Below, one piece after another: positions 33,646 through 40,306 of a stretch of 40,306 bases of DNA (the first letter of the stretch is position 1; the number at the start of each line of letters is the position of its first letter). Source of the DNA: an uncultured Eubacteriales bacterium (GTDB lineage Bacteria; Bacillota; Clostridia; Christensenellales; Aristaeellaceae); assembly GCA_900548145.1 (NCBI GenBank), contig URJB01000017.1:1-40306 (forward strand), written 5' to 3'. Both the position numbers and the translations under genes were made by a program. The notes beneath the pieces are model-generated. The model saw only the letters and a list, made by a program, of their open reading frames with translations, was not told where the DNA came from and made no database searches.

Positions 33646-34248
33646 TTATGCGTTCTTTTCTTTGTCAGGGCGCTTGCGCAGGCGGGAGGCCAGATAGACT
33701 ACGATCCACGCCGGGGCCAGCAGCAGAAACAGCTGCCAATAGTTCTGCTTTCCGAAATACAGGAAAGAGAAGTACAGCGACGCTACGACGGAAAGAAGCA
33801 GCGCACTGATGATGAAATAATTGTGCCTGCCCTGCTCCAGAACGGAGTTCAGCACCAGCAGCACCAGCATGGAGAAAAGGATGGCGTAGATGAAGATGAT
33901 CCACACCAGATTGCCCAGCAGCCACAGGGAGATGAACAGGATCAGCGCCAGCATCCAGACGCCGGTCACGGACAGAAGAATGATGACCTGATTGCTGTAC
34001 GCTGGTTTTTTCTGCCGGGGATCCTGATCCCAGCCATCGTGGGGGCTGAGCAGATAGTCGACCGTCACGCCGAAGATCTCGCTCATTTTCTTGAGTACGT
34101 AAGCGTCCGGCACCGCCTCGGCTCGTTCCCATTTGGAAACGGACTTGTCGGAATAGTTGATGAGCGCCGCCAGCTCCGACTGGGTCATACCCGCTTTCTG
34201 CCGCAGGTTGATGATGTTGCTGGCGGTGGTGTACTTCAAATCATCCAT
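33646..34248 (-). CDS. Membrane-anchored XRE-type regulator
   Basis: 200 residues. An N-terminal HTH_3 domain (about 8-65) contains LRQKAGMTQSELAALINYSD followed by KSVSKWERAEAVPDAYVL. Four hydrophobic helices follow: VIILLSVTGVWMLALILFIS, an adjacent LLGNLVWIIFIYAILF, FIISALLLSVVASLYFSFLY and WQLFLLLAPAWIVVYLA. The protein should be a membrane-held DNA-binding regulator; its signal is unknown. ATG 34248 is chosen because it starts the HTH domain, with GAGG overlapping the dnaN stop. It is 10 bases after dnaN and probably co-transcribed with it. Confidence 0.85.
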   Translation of the reverse strand: MDDLKYTTASNIINLRQKAGMTQSELAALINYSDKSVSKWERAEAVPDAYVLKKMSEIFGVTVDYLLSPHDGWDQDPRQKKPAYSNQVIILLSVTGVWMLALILFISLWLLGNLVWIIFIYAILFSMLVLLVLNSVLEQGRHNYFIISALLLSVVASLYFSFLYFGKQNYWQLFLLLAPAWIVVYLASRLRKRPDKEKNA

Positions 34249-34258
34249 TTGCCGCGCC

Positions 34259-35374
34259 TCAGTTGTATACGCGGACCGGCAGCACCAGATAGAGATAGCC
34301 GTCCCCATCCATGGGACTGATGACGCACGGGCTGACGGGCGTATTCATGCTCAGGGTGCAGCATTCTTCGTCCACGTTGCGGATGACGTCGCTGATATAG
34401 CGGCTGTTGAAGGCGATCTCGATGTCTACGCCCTCCAGATGGGCCTCCATTTCTTCCCGAACGTCGCCCATTTCGCTGTTGGAGGTGATGGTCAGGGAGC
34501 CCTGAGAGGCCTTCATGCGGATCAGGTTGTTCTTGCCTTCCTTGGCCATCAGGCTGGCGCGCTCGATGGCGTCCTGCAGTTCCTTGCGCTTCACGGTGAC
34601 GCGGGTCTGCCAGGAGGTGGGCAGAATCTGCTTATAATTGATGTATTCACCGGCCAGCAGGCTGGTAACGACGGTGGTATTTCCGATGACGGCCATCATG
34701 TGGGTGTTGTCCAGATGGAAGGTAGCCATTTCGTCGGTGTCTTCCATGATGTGGGTCAGCTCGGTCATGACACGGCCGGGGATGATCGCCTTGATCTCTT
34801 CCTTATCATCCGGCAGTACGAAGTCGCCGTGATAGCGCTGCAGCGCCAGACGGAAACCGTCCAGACCCACCAGATGCAGCTCGGTGCGGCTGACCTCCAT
34901 CAGGCAGCCAGTAAGAGCCTGACGGCTCTCCTGCACGGCGATGGCGAAGGTCACTTTGGAGATCATGTCCTTCAGCTTGCCCTGAGGGAAGTGAAGGGCG
35001 AAGGTGCCGGACAGATCCTTCATCTGGGGGAACTCGTCTGTTGCTACGCCGGTGATGGTGGAACGGCTCTGGCCGCAGCGGATGGTCACGGCCATTTTTT
35101 CGTTCATGGTGAAGGTGACGGTGCCTTCGGGCAGCTTGCGGACGATCTCCGTCAGCAGACGGCCGGGAAGAATGACCTGACCGGGCTCGGCCACGGTGGC
35201 GGACACCTGGGTCTTGATGCTCAGGGAACCGTCGGAGCACTGCAGCAGCACGCCGTCTTCATCGCAGGAAAGCAGCACGCCTTCGAGAATCTGCATGGCG
35301 GGGCGGGAACTTAGCGCCCGGGTGGCGTTTTGCAGGCCGTAGAACAAATCTTGGGCGGAACATTCAAACTTCAT
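34259..35374 (-). CDS. dnaN: DNA polymerase III beta sliding clamp
   Basis: 371 residues, full length for bacterial beta clamps. The start MKFECSAQDLFYGLQNATRA, LLSCDEDGVLLQCSDGSLSI and PGRLLTEIVRKLPEG are in domain 1, and the end is DGDGYLYLVLPVRVYN, near the classic PMR/PVR ending. It encircles DNA and tethers polymerase. GGAGGTTCCGAA precedes the ATG. The upstream 0.5 kb non-coding spacer has DnaA-box-like sites, but dnaA itself is not in the window; the next genes upstream are an HPr-like gene and whiA. Confidence 0.97.
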   Translation of the reverse strand: MKFECSAQDLFYGLQNATRALSSRPAMQILEGVLLSCDEDGVLLQCSDGSLSIKTQVSATVAEPGQVILPGRLLTEIVRKLPEGTVTFTMNEKMAVTIRCGQSRSTITGVATDEFPQMKDLSGTFALHFPQGKLKDMISKVTFAIAVQESRQALTGCLMEVSRTELHLVGLDGFRLALQRYHGDFVLPDDKEEIKAIIPGRVMTELTHIMEDTDEMATFHLDNTHMMAVIGNTTVVTSLLAGEYINYKQILPTSWQTRVTVKRKELQDAIERASLMAKEGKNNLIRMKASQGSLTITSNSEMGDVREEMEAHLEGVDIEIAFNSRYISDVIRNVDEECCTLSMNTPVSPCVISPMDGDGYLYLVLPVRVYN

Positions 35375-35397
35375 TTCGGAACCTCCGATCCAATCCG

Positions 35398-35806
35398 ATG
35401 TAGTAGTAAGTAAATTCAGTAGTAGTAGTAGGGGCTGTGGAAACCATGGAAAAGCGGTTCAACCCTTTTTCCGCAAAGGGAAAACCCCCATGGAATCCCC
35501 GTGGAAAAGAAGGAGGATTTCCCCAGGTTTTCCACGTACCGCCCCTCTTAGGCAGGTTGGGAAGAGTCCTCAAAACGCGATTTTGACCGTCTGAAAAGCT
35601 CTTCTCTCAAAAATTCTCTCTGGAAGGGGTTTTTTCCTGCCTTTTCGGGGGAAATAATGGGCAAAATCCCTGTCTGCTTTTGACGATTCCCATCGGTTTT
35701 CCATGTTTCCACAGCCTGTGGAAAAACGCCTATGGAAAATCTTTTTCTTTTTGTGGCAAAGGGTTTGGGAATCGCTCCCACATTTTTTCCGAAAAATTAT
35801 CAACAG
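35398..35806. other. Candidate replication origin (oriC) next to dnaN
   Basis: The 514-base spacer between dnaN and the HPr-like gene has no gene. It holds DnaA-box-like 9-mers: TGTGGAAAC 35436-35444, CGTGGAAAA 35500-35508, TTTTCCACG 35528-35536, GTTTCCACA 35705-35713, TGTGGAAAA 35717-35725, TTATCAACA 35797-35805, the last and the fifth being one base off TTATCCACA. Adjacent to the first is a run of TAG trinucleotides (35420-35431, more at 35401-35409), then GGGC, then the box. This order (DnaA-trio, GC segment, DnaA box) matches the basal unwinding element of Bacillota origins. Confidence 0.55.
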
Positions 35807-35888
35807 GATTTTGGGCAAAAAAGGCAACGCCGCTCCGTCTCCCTGCGGGGGATTTTTTCGCAGGAAAAAGGGGAGCGAAAACGCCTTT

Positions 35889-36149
35889 TTACTTTTCGTA
35901 TTCCTTCAGCAGCTTCAGCATGGCGTCCATGGCTTCGTTTTCGCCTTCGCCCTCGGTTCGGAGCACGACAGACTCGTTCATGGGCAGCATCTGACTTAAA
36001 AGCCCCAGCATACTTTTCATATTGACGATGGAGTTGGCGAACTCCATCACAAAGGTGCAGTCGAACCGGGACGCCAGCGTGGCGACCTGCCCGGCGATCT
36101 CCCGGTTGATGGGGCGCATGTTTTTCAGGTTCAGCATTTCTTTTCTCAT
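35889..36149 (-). CDS. HPr-like protein lacking the phospho-histidine
   Basis: 86 residues of the HPr fold. The usual GLHARPA loop that carries the phosphoryl-accepting His15 is replaced by NMRPINREIA, so there is no His. The regulatory-Ser region NSIVNMKSMLGLLSQM resembles that of HPr (KSIMGVMSL), so a Ser46-equivalent is kept. A Crh-like signalling role rather than sugar phosphotransfer is therefore likely. ATG 36149 has GAGGA at good spacing; an ATG overlapping the whiA stop (36191) lacks this. It follows whiA by 38 bases, as HPr/Crh genes often do. Confidence 0.8.
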   Translation of the reverse strand: MRKEMLNLKNMRPINREIAGQVATLASRFDCTFVMEFANSIVNMKSMLGLLSQMLPMNESVVLRTEGEGENEAMDAMLKLLKEYEK

Positions 36150-36187
36150 GGGATGTTCCTCATTTCCAGCCGCCCGATGGCGGCGTT

Positions 36188-37144
36188 TCATTTTTGGGAC
36201 GCTTCTTTGGATTCTGCGGCGTATTCCATCAGCCGGCGCATCCGATGATTCACGCCGCTTTTGCTGAGGGGCGGGTTCAGGGTCTGACCCAACTGTTCCA
36301 ATGTCAGGTCGGGGGCGTTGAGCCGGGCGACGGCGATCTCCTGCAGGGCTTTGGGCAGGCTCTTGAGCCCGTCCTGCTTCGCCAGCCGCTCGATGGCCCG
36401 AAGCTGTTCGTCACTGGCGTTCATCTGCTTTTGCAAATTGGCGCTGTCGCAGTTCATGGCACGGTTCACCGAGCTGAGCACCTGCCGCTGCACCCGGAGG
36501 TTCTCCATCTCCATCACCGCCTGATGCGCGCCCACTGCCGTCAGAAATGTGACGATCTGGTCGGACTGCTTCAAATAGAGGAAATCCTTGCCCTTCCGGG
36601 AGGACTGGTGGATGGGCAGCCCGACCTTCTGCAGACACTTGGCAACGCAGTCCCGGAAATTTTCATCCCGGTAGCCCAGCTCCAGATGATACCCCTGCTC
36701 GGGATTGGTCATGGTACCGCCGCCCAGCATGGCTCCCCGCAGGAAGGCCCGCACGCAGCAGGAGCGGTTCAGATTGACCTTGGGCGAGGTAGAACGCAGA
36801 GTAGCCTCGCCGTTTTCCCCTACGGTCATCATACCCAGCGCGGACAGAAAGGCCGGAGTCTGGGTGGGGCCCAGCGTCAGCACACATTTCCGGGTGCCGC
36901 CGAAATGGGCCGTGGACACGTAGTGAATTTGAGGCGAAAGCTCCAAGCCCTTTTGCAGCAGGGTATAGACCCGGCGGGCCACCGCCATGCTTTCGCCGGT
37001 AAATTGGACGCTCAGCTTGCCCCGGCCCAGCAGGTTCAGGCTGCCCAGCGTCATATACAGCGCTGAGAGCTCGCTCATGCGGCAGCAGGGCTTTTCAGGG
37101 TTCAGGAGACAAAGCTCCTTTTTGCAATCCGACGAAAAGGACAT
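36188..37144 (-). CDS. whiA: WhiA, sporulation/division regulator
   Basis: 318 residues. The N-terminal LAGLIDADG-like domain has RAFLRGAMLGGGTMTNPEQG followed by YHLELGY. The C-terminal HTH region has NRAMNCDSANLQKQ and LNPPLSKSGVNHRMRRLMEY. WhiA affects chromosome segregation and division in Bacillota and sporulation in actinobacteria. GAGGGA precedes the ATG. The usual upstream partners rapZ and yvcK are absent: the next gene is divergent sleB. The promoter at 37280-37308 gives a structured leader of about 130 bases. Confidence 0.95.
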   Translation of the reverse strand: MSFSSDCKKELCLLNPEKPCCRMSELSALYMTLGSLNLLGRGKLSVQFTGESMAVARRVYTLLQKGLELSPQIHYVSTAHFGGTRKCVLTLGPTQTPAFLSALGMMTVGENGEATLRSTSPKVNLNRSCCVRAFLRGAMLGGGTMTNPEQGYHLELGYRDENFRDCVAKCLQKVGLPIHQSSRKGKDFLYLKQSDQIVTFLTAVGAHQAVMEMENLRVQRQVLSSVNRAMNCDSANLQKQMNASDEQLRAIERLAKQDGLKSLPKALQEIAVARLNAPDLTLEQLGQTLNPPLSKSGVNHRMRRLMEYAAESKEASQK

Positions 37145-37279
37145 GAAAACGCAACTCCCTCGGGGCCAATGTAGCGGGTTCCGCCCGGCAGAAGCGCTTC
37201 ACAGGGAGGTCCGCAGTTTTGAAAGCCCCGTTCGAGGGGCGGCAGTCCATTCGATCAGAAACCTTCTGTCTTACCTTTT

Positions 37280-37308
37280 ATTGTAAGGAATCCGGCGGGC
37301 AACGTCAA
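37280..37308 (-). promoter_or_regulatory. Sigma-A promoter of whiA
   Basis: On the minus strand: TTGACG (37308-37303), a 17-base spacer, TACAAT (37285-37280). The leader between it and whiA includes a GCCCC/GGGGC hairpin (37226-37241). Confidence 0.75.
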
Positions 37309-37315
37309 GAAAAAA

Positions 37316-37346
37316 TGTATATTTCACCCTGTTTTGTTACATACTT
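37316..37346 (+). promoter_or_regulatory. Sigma-G-like forespore promoter of sleB
   Basis: TGTATA (37316-37321), an 18-base spacer, CATACTT (37340-37346). This fits sigma-G promoters (TGAATA-like, 17-18 bases, CATACTA). sleB-ypeB is transcribed by sigma-G in the forespore of Bacillus, which supports the call. Confidence 0.6.
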
Positions 37347-37399
37347 CCCCCTGTAAACAGCGCCCGCCCTGACGCGGGCCAAAATACCGGCCGGAGGCG

Positions 37400-38179
37400 A
37401 TGAAATTGAAACTGCCAGAAACCCCAATTCAACCTTCCCAGCAGAAAACGCCCTTTTGGCAAAAGACCCGCAAAACCCTCCGTTCGTTGGCGGCGGGAGG
37501 GCCGGAAAAGCCCTTCGACGGCCGGGAGTTCTGTTTGCAGCTGGCGGCCGCCCTTCTGACCTTCGCCCTGATGCTGGCGTTTGCCCATGCGGACGCGCAG
37601 GTGGCATGGGGAAGCAAGGGCGAGGATGTGCGGAAGGTGCAGCAGAAGCTGATCCAGTACGGGTACATGACCGGCAGCGCCGACGGCGTCTTCGGCAAGG
37701 CCACCTATGACGCGGTGGTGTGGTTTCAGCGCAAGAACGGCCTGAACGTGGACGGCGTAGTGGGGGCCAGCACCGCCGCGGCGCTGGGAATCTCGCTGGG
37801 GTCGGCGGTTTCCGTCTCGGCCTATCAGGAAAGCGACAGTTATCTGTTGGCCCGGCTGGTCCACGGCGAGGCCCGGGGCGAACCCTATGTGGGCAAGGTA
37901 GCCGTGGCGGCGGTGGTGCTGAACCGGGTCAAAAGCCCATCCTTCCCCAATACCATCGCCGGGGTGGTGTATCAGGCCGGGGCCTTCGACGCGGTGTATG
38001 ACGGGCAGATCAACCTGACCCCGGATTCCGACAGCATCCGGGCGGCGAAGGATGCGCTCAACGGCTGGGATCCTACCGGCGGATGCCTGTATTATTACAA
38101 TCCGTCCACCGCCACCAATGGGTGGATCTGGACGCGCACGGTGCAGCTTTCCATCGGAAAGCACAATTTCGCCATTTAA
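37400..38179 (+). CDS. sleB: Spore cortex-lytic enzyme SleB
   Basis: 259 residues. A hydrophobic segment (about 45-64, export signal) ends in AFAHA, followed by a peptidoglycan-binding domain (WGSKGEDVRKVQQKLIQYGY) and a SleB/CwlJ hydrolase domain with the catalytic Glu157 in LVHGEARGEPY. SleB is a lytic transglycosylase that cuts muramic-delta-lactam cortex during germination. The extra ~40 polar residues before the signal are unusual. GGAGGCG precedes the ATG. It is followed by ypeB after 16 bases, the conserved pair. Confidence 0.93.
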   Translation: MKLKLPETPIQPSQQKTPFWQKTRKTLRSLAAGGPEKPFDGREFCLQLAAALLTFALMLAFAHADAQVAWGSKGEDVRKVQQKLIQYGYMTGSADGVFGKATYDAVVWFQRKNGLNVDGVVGASTAAALGISLGSAVSVSAYQESDSYLLARLVHGEARGEPYVGKVAVAAVVLNRVKSPSFPNTIAGVVYQAGAFDAVYDGQINLTPDSDSIRAAKDALNGWDPTGGCLYYYNPSTATNGWIWTRTVQLSIGKHNFAI

Positions 38180-38195
38180 GCAAAGGAAGGAACCC

Positions 38196-39536
38196 ATGAA
38201 AAACATTCGCAAATACGGCCTGTGGGCCGGGCTGGCGGCGGTCTGCGCCGCCGCGCTGATCTTTGTGGCCGTCCAGTACCGCAGCGAGCGGGATCAGGCC
38301 CGGGCCGTGGTGGAGGAGGGCTATCAGCAGCGTTTGTACGAGGCGCAGGAGCATTTGCAGGCCATTGGCCTGAAGCTGACCAAAGCCGGGGTCGCGTCGG
38401 AGCAAAGCACGTTGGCGGAGTTGTTTTCCGGGGTGAGCCGTCAGGCGGAAAGCGTTCTGGCGGGCCTGTCCGCCTTGCCCCTGTCCCATCAGGCCATGGG
38501 GGACACGCTGAAATTCTGCAATCAGCTGGCGGAGTACGCCTCCCAGCTGTGCCTGCAAATGGCGCAGGGCGAAGCCCTAACCGTGGATCAGCTGACCCTG
38601 CTGGAAAATCTGCGGGGGCAGTGCGTCCAGCTGACGAGCCAGATCGCGCTGGCCCAGGACGCTATGGTGCAGGAAAGTCTGCGCATGGCCGTAAATGGGA
38701 GCGTGTTCTACGAGGAGCCCTCCGCGGAAGATCGTCCTTTGGAGGGCGTGGCCGAGCCGGACAACGGCATGGAGTACCCCACTATGATCTACGACGGCGC
38801 TTTTTCCGACGCACGGCGCTTCGGCGAACCCAAGGCGCTGGGCACGGAGGTCATTGACGGAGCAAAGGCCATTGAGCTGGCGAAAAGCTATGTGGGGGAG
38901 CAGCGGGTGAAAAGCGCCGTTTCCGGGGCGGAGACCGCCGGGGCGCTGGCCAGCTACGGCGTGGTGCTGACCTTGAACGATGGCACGGTCTTGAACTGCG
39001 AGGTCACGAAAAAGGGCGGGCGCTTGCTGTGGATGGTGCCGGAGCACGCCTCTTTCCCCCAAAGCCTGACGGCGGAAGAATGCATCCGCCGGGGGCAGGC
39101 GTTTCTTTCGGCGCATGGCTACGGCGAAATGGAGCAGAACCACTACCAGATATATGACGGGCTGGCGGTCATCAACTTTGTGGCCCTGCAGGACGGCGTG
39201 CTGCTCTATCCCGATCTGGTCAAGGTACAGGTGCGCATGGACACCGGCGAGATAGTGGGCATGGAGGCCAACAATTATCTGATGAATCACACCGTCCGCA
39301 CGGCGCTTTCGCCATCCCTGACAGAAGCGCAGGCCCGGCAGCGGGCGGGCGAAAGGCTGGAAGTGAAGAACGTGCGCCTGTGCGTCATTCCCTACCGGGA
39401 CGAGGAACGGCTCTGCTACGAGCTGACCGGCCAGCGGGACGGACAGGAATTCCGGGTCTATCTGGACGGAAACACCGGCGAAGAGCTGGAGATCCTGCTC
39501 ATGGTGCAGACGGGCGGGGGAATGCTGAGTGCGTGA
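38196..39536 (+). CDS. ypeB: Germination protein YpeB
   Basis: 446 residues. One N-terminal membrane helix (GLWAGLAAVCAAALIFVAVQ) is followed by a helical domain (about 35-170) and repeated PepSY-like domains (about 215-440), with GAKAIELAKSYVG and LTAEECIRRGQAFLSAHGYG at the repeat starts. YpeB is needed to hold SleB stable in the spore. AAAGGAAGG precedes ATG 38196; the longer frame overlaps sleB and is rejected. It confirms a spore-forming organism. Confidence 0.93.
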   Translation: MKNIRKYGLWAGLAAVCAAALIFVAVQYRSERDQARAVVEEGYQQRLYEAQEHLQAIGLKLTKAGVASEQSTLAELFSGVSRQAESVLAGLSALPLSHQAMGDTLKFCNQLAEYASQLCLQMAQGEALTVDQLTLLENLRGQCVQLTSQIALAQDAMVQESLRMAVNGSVFYEEPSAEDRPLEGVAEPDNGMEYPTMIYDGAFSDARRFGEPKALGTEVIDGAKAIELAKSYVGEQRVKSAVSGAETAGALASYGVVLTLNDGTVLNCEVTKKGGRLLWMVPEHASFPQSLTAEECIRRGQAFLSAHGYGEMEQNHYQIYDGLAVINFVALQDGVLLYPDLVKVQVRMDTGEIVGMEANNYLMNHTVRTALSPSLTEAQARQRAGERLEVKNVRLCVIPYRDEERLCYELTGQRDGQEFRVYLDGNTGEELEILLMVQTGGGMLSA

Positions 39537-39540
39537 CGGA

Positions 39541-39584
39541 AGCGTTCCGGGGGAAAGTTTGACCTTTCCCCCGGAACGCTTTTC
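39541..39584 (+). terminator. Terminator of sleB-ypeB
   Basis: AGCGTTCCGGGGGAAAG and CTTTCCCCCGGAACGCT form a perfect 17-pair stem with a 6-base loop, followed by TTTC, 4 bases after the ypeB stop. Confidence 0.93.
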
Positions 39585-39694
39585 AGCTTCTCTCAAAAAC
39601 TTTTTTTCTGAAAAACATAAAAAACGAAGAAAAATCGCAAAATAATTTGAATTTATTAGAAAACAGAACAAAACTGAATGATCTTCCACAACTA

Positions 39695-39760
39695 TTTGAC
39701 CTTCTTTGACTTTTATGAAAATTTTTATTTCTTTGACTTTCTTTGACCTTATGTTATACT
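39695..39760 (+). promoter_or_regulatory. Hsp20 promoter with two CtsR boxes
   Basis: Two perfect matches to the CtsR operator RGTCAAANANRGTCAAA on the minus strand: TTTGACCTTCTTTGACT at 39695-39711 and TTTGACTTTCTTTGACC at 39732-39748. The second contains the -35 TTGACT (39733-39738), followed after 16 bases by TATACT (39755-39760). CtsR is the class III heat-shock repressor of Bacillota. The rest of the 318-base gap before hsp20 is AT-rich, with a GTTCC/GGAAC hairpin in the leader near 39767-39781. Confidence 0.85.
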
Positions 39761-39854
39761 ATCATCGTTCCAAGGGGGAACAGGAGAGAGACCCGCTCCC
39801 CCCGGGAACAGAAATTTTTAACGATTTTCACCCGATTTGTTAGGAGGATGACTT

Positions 39855-40295
39855 ATGTATAAGATGATCCCTTACCGCCGTGCCCATTTGAGCCCTATGA
39901 TGCCTTCCCTGTTCAACGACCCCATGATGCGGGAGTTCTTCAATGATTCGTCCAACCTGCCCACCATGAACGTGGACGTTCATGAGGAAGAAAACGAATA
40001 TGTGCTGGAAGCCGATCTGCCCGGCATTGACAAGAAGGACATCAACCTGGAAGTGAAGGACGGCGTCCTCACCATCAGCGCTGACGTGAACAACGAAAAG
40101 AAGGAAGAAAAGAAGAACTACGTCTACAGCGAGCGCCGCTGCGGCCACGTAGAGCGCAGCTTCAATCTGGACGGCATTGATGAAAACGGCATCAAGGCCG
40201 ACTACGACAAGGGCGTTCTGACCATCAATCTGCCCAAGCTCCACGAAGAGCCCAAGCCCGAAGGCAAAAAGATCGCCATCGGACAGCAGGACTAA
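39855..40295 (+). CDS. Small heat-shock protein, Hsp20 family
   Basis: 146 residues. A Met-rich N-terminus (YRRAHLSPMMPSLFNDPMMR) is followed by an alpha-crystallin domain (about 38-135) with ENEYVLEADLPGIDKKDINL, ERRCGHVERSFNL and the GVLTINLPK motif. Hsp20 proteins form oligomers that hold unfolding proteins until ATP-dependent chaperones act. AGGAGG lies 9 bases before the ATG. Two CtsR operators control its promoter. Direct CtsR control of an hsp20 gene puts it with clp genes in this organism. Confidence 0.95.
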   Translation: MYKMIPYRRAHLSPMMPSLFNDPMMREFFNDSSNLPTMNVDVHEEENEYVLEADLPGIDKKDINLEVKDGVLTISADVNNEKKEEKKNYVYSERRCGHVERSFNLDGIDENGIKADYDKGVLTINLPKLHEEPKPEGKKIAIGQQD

Positions 40296-40306
40296 AGCCC
40301 TGCACC

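Noticed and set aside
37145..37275. Leader of whiA considered as a T-box or other riboswitch
   Set aside because: There are hairpins, but no T-box sequence, specifier loop or terminator/antiterminator pair is visible.

Overview
The window looks like a chromosomal segment of a spore-forming Clostridia-class member of the Bacillota, probably a gut commensal. Evidence for this is the sleB-ypeB germination pair, a whiA-HPr-like pair, type III glutamine synthetase, CtsR-type operators, strong AGGAGG ribosome sites and sigma-A promoters, and a mid-to-high GC content in genes. I cannot place it below class with confidence.

Layout. (1) 1-517 is a mosaic of broken pieces: the 3' half of tRNA-Ser, the start of a family 2 glycosyltransferase, the tail of an unidentified gene, a tRNA-Thr 3' half cut exactly at the anticodon loop, and another gene tail. 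(2) 553-7679 is a catabolic operon: a GntR/FadR regulator, a DUF5696/GH101-like glycoside hydrolase, a sugar ABC binding protein with two permeases, a RidA-like deaminase and a metal-dependent amidohydrolase. (3) 7680-9150 is a decayed, foreign-looking stretch holding the C-terminus of the BREX Lon-like protein BrxL, a frameshifted zinc-ribbon gene and one more gene tail. (4) 12939-9169 (minus strand) is a second sugar ABC operon led by an alpha/beta esterase, with a clear promoter and a LacI/CcpA-like operator. (5) 13033-15478 has a degenerate CapA-like surface protein, a DUF4886 SGNH hydrolase, and tRNA-Thr(CGU) and tRNA-Pro(CGG). (6) 15710-30610 is a peptide uptake and breakdown locus: an oligopeptide-binding protein, a prolidase-like amidohydrolase and a GntR repressor on the minus strand. 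Divergent from these are a DppBCDF-type transporter, a RidA protein, two tandem TPR paralogues, two S9 prolyl-oligopeptidase-family peptidases and a D-2-hydroxyacid dehydrogenase. A shared 12-base motif, ATTGTATGCAAT, lies in both control regions and suggests one regulon. (7) 30767-34248 has a DUF4177-like small protein, glutamine synthetase III, a probable type I toxin-antitoxin locus (holin-like peptide of 28 residues plus an antisense RNA) and a membrane-anchored XRE regulator. (8) 34259-35806 is dnaN with an upstream 0.5 kb spacer carrying DnaA-box-like 9-mers and a TAG-repeat/GC/DnaA-box arrangement that resembles the basal unwinding element of a Bacillota oriC. (9) 35889-39536 has an HPr-like protein lacking the phospho-His loop, whiA, and sleB-ypeB behind a sigma-G-like promoter. 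(10) 39695-40295 is an Hsp20 gene under two CtsR operators.

How the genes fit together: the two sugar operons and the peptide locus each combine uptake with intracellular hydrolysis, and two of them include a RidA protein, which suggests pathways that produce enamine/imine intermediates. Neither sugar ABC operon encodes an ATPase, so a shared MsmK-type ATPase elsewhere is implied. The most notable points are the candidate oriC, the type I toxin-antitoxin locus, the peptide regulon with its duplicated TPR proteins, and the two zones of mobile or defence-island decay.
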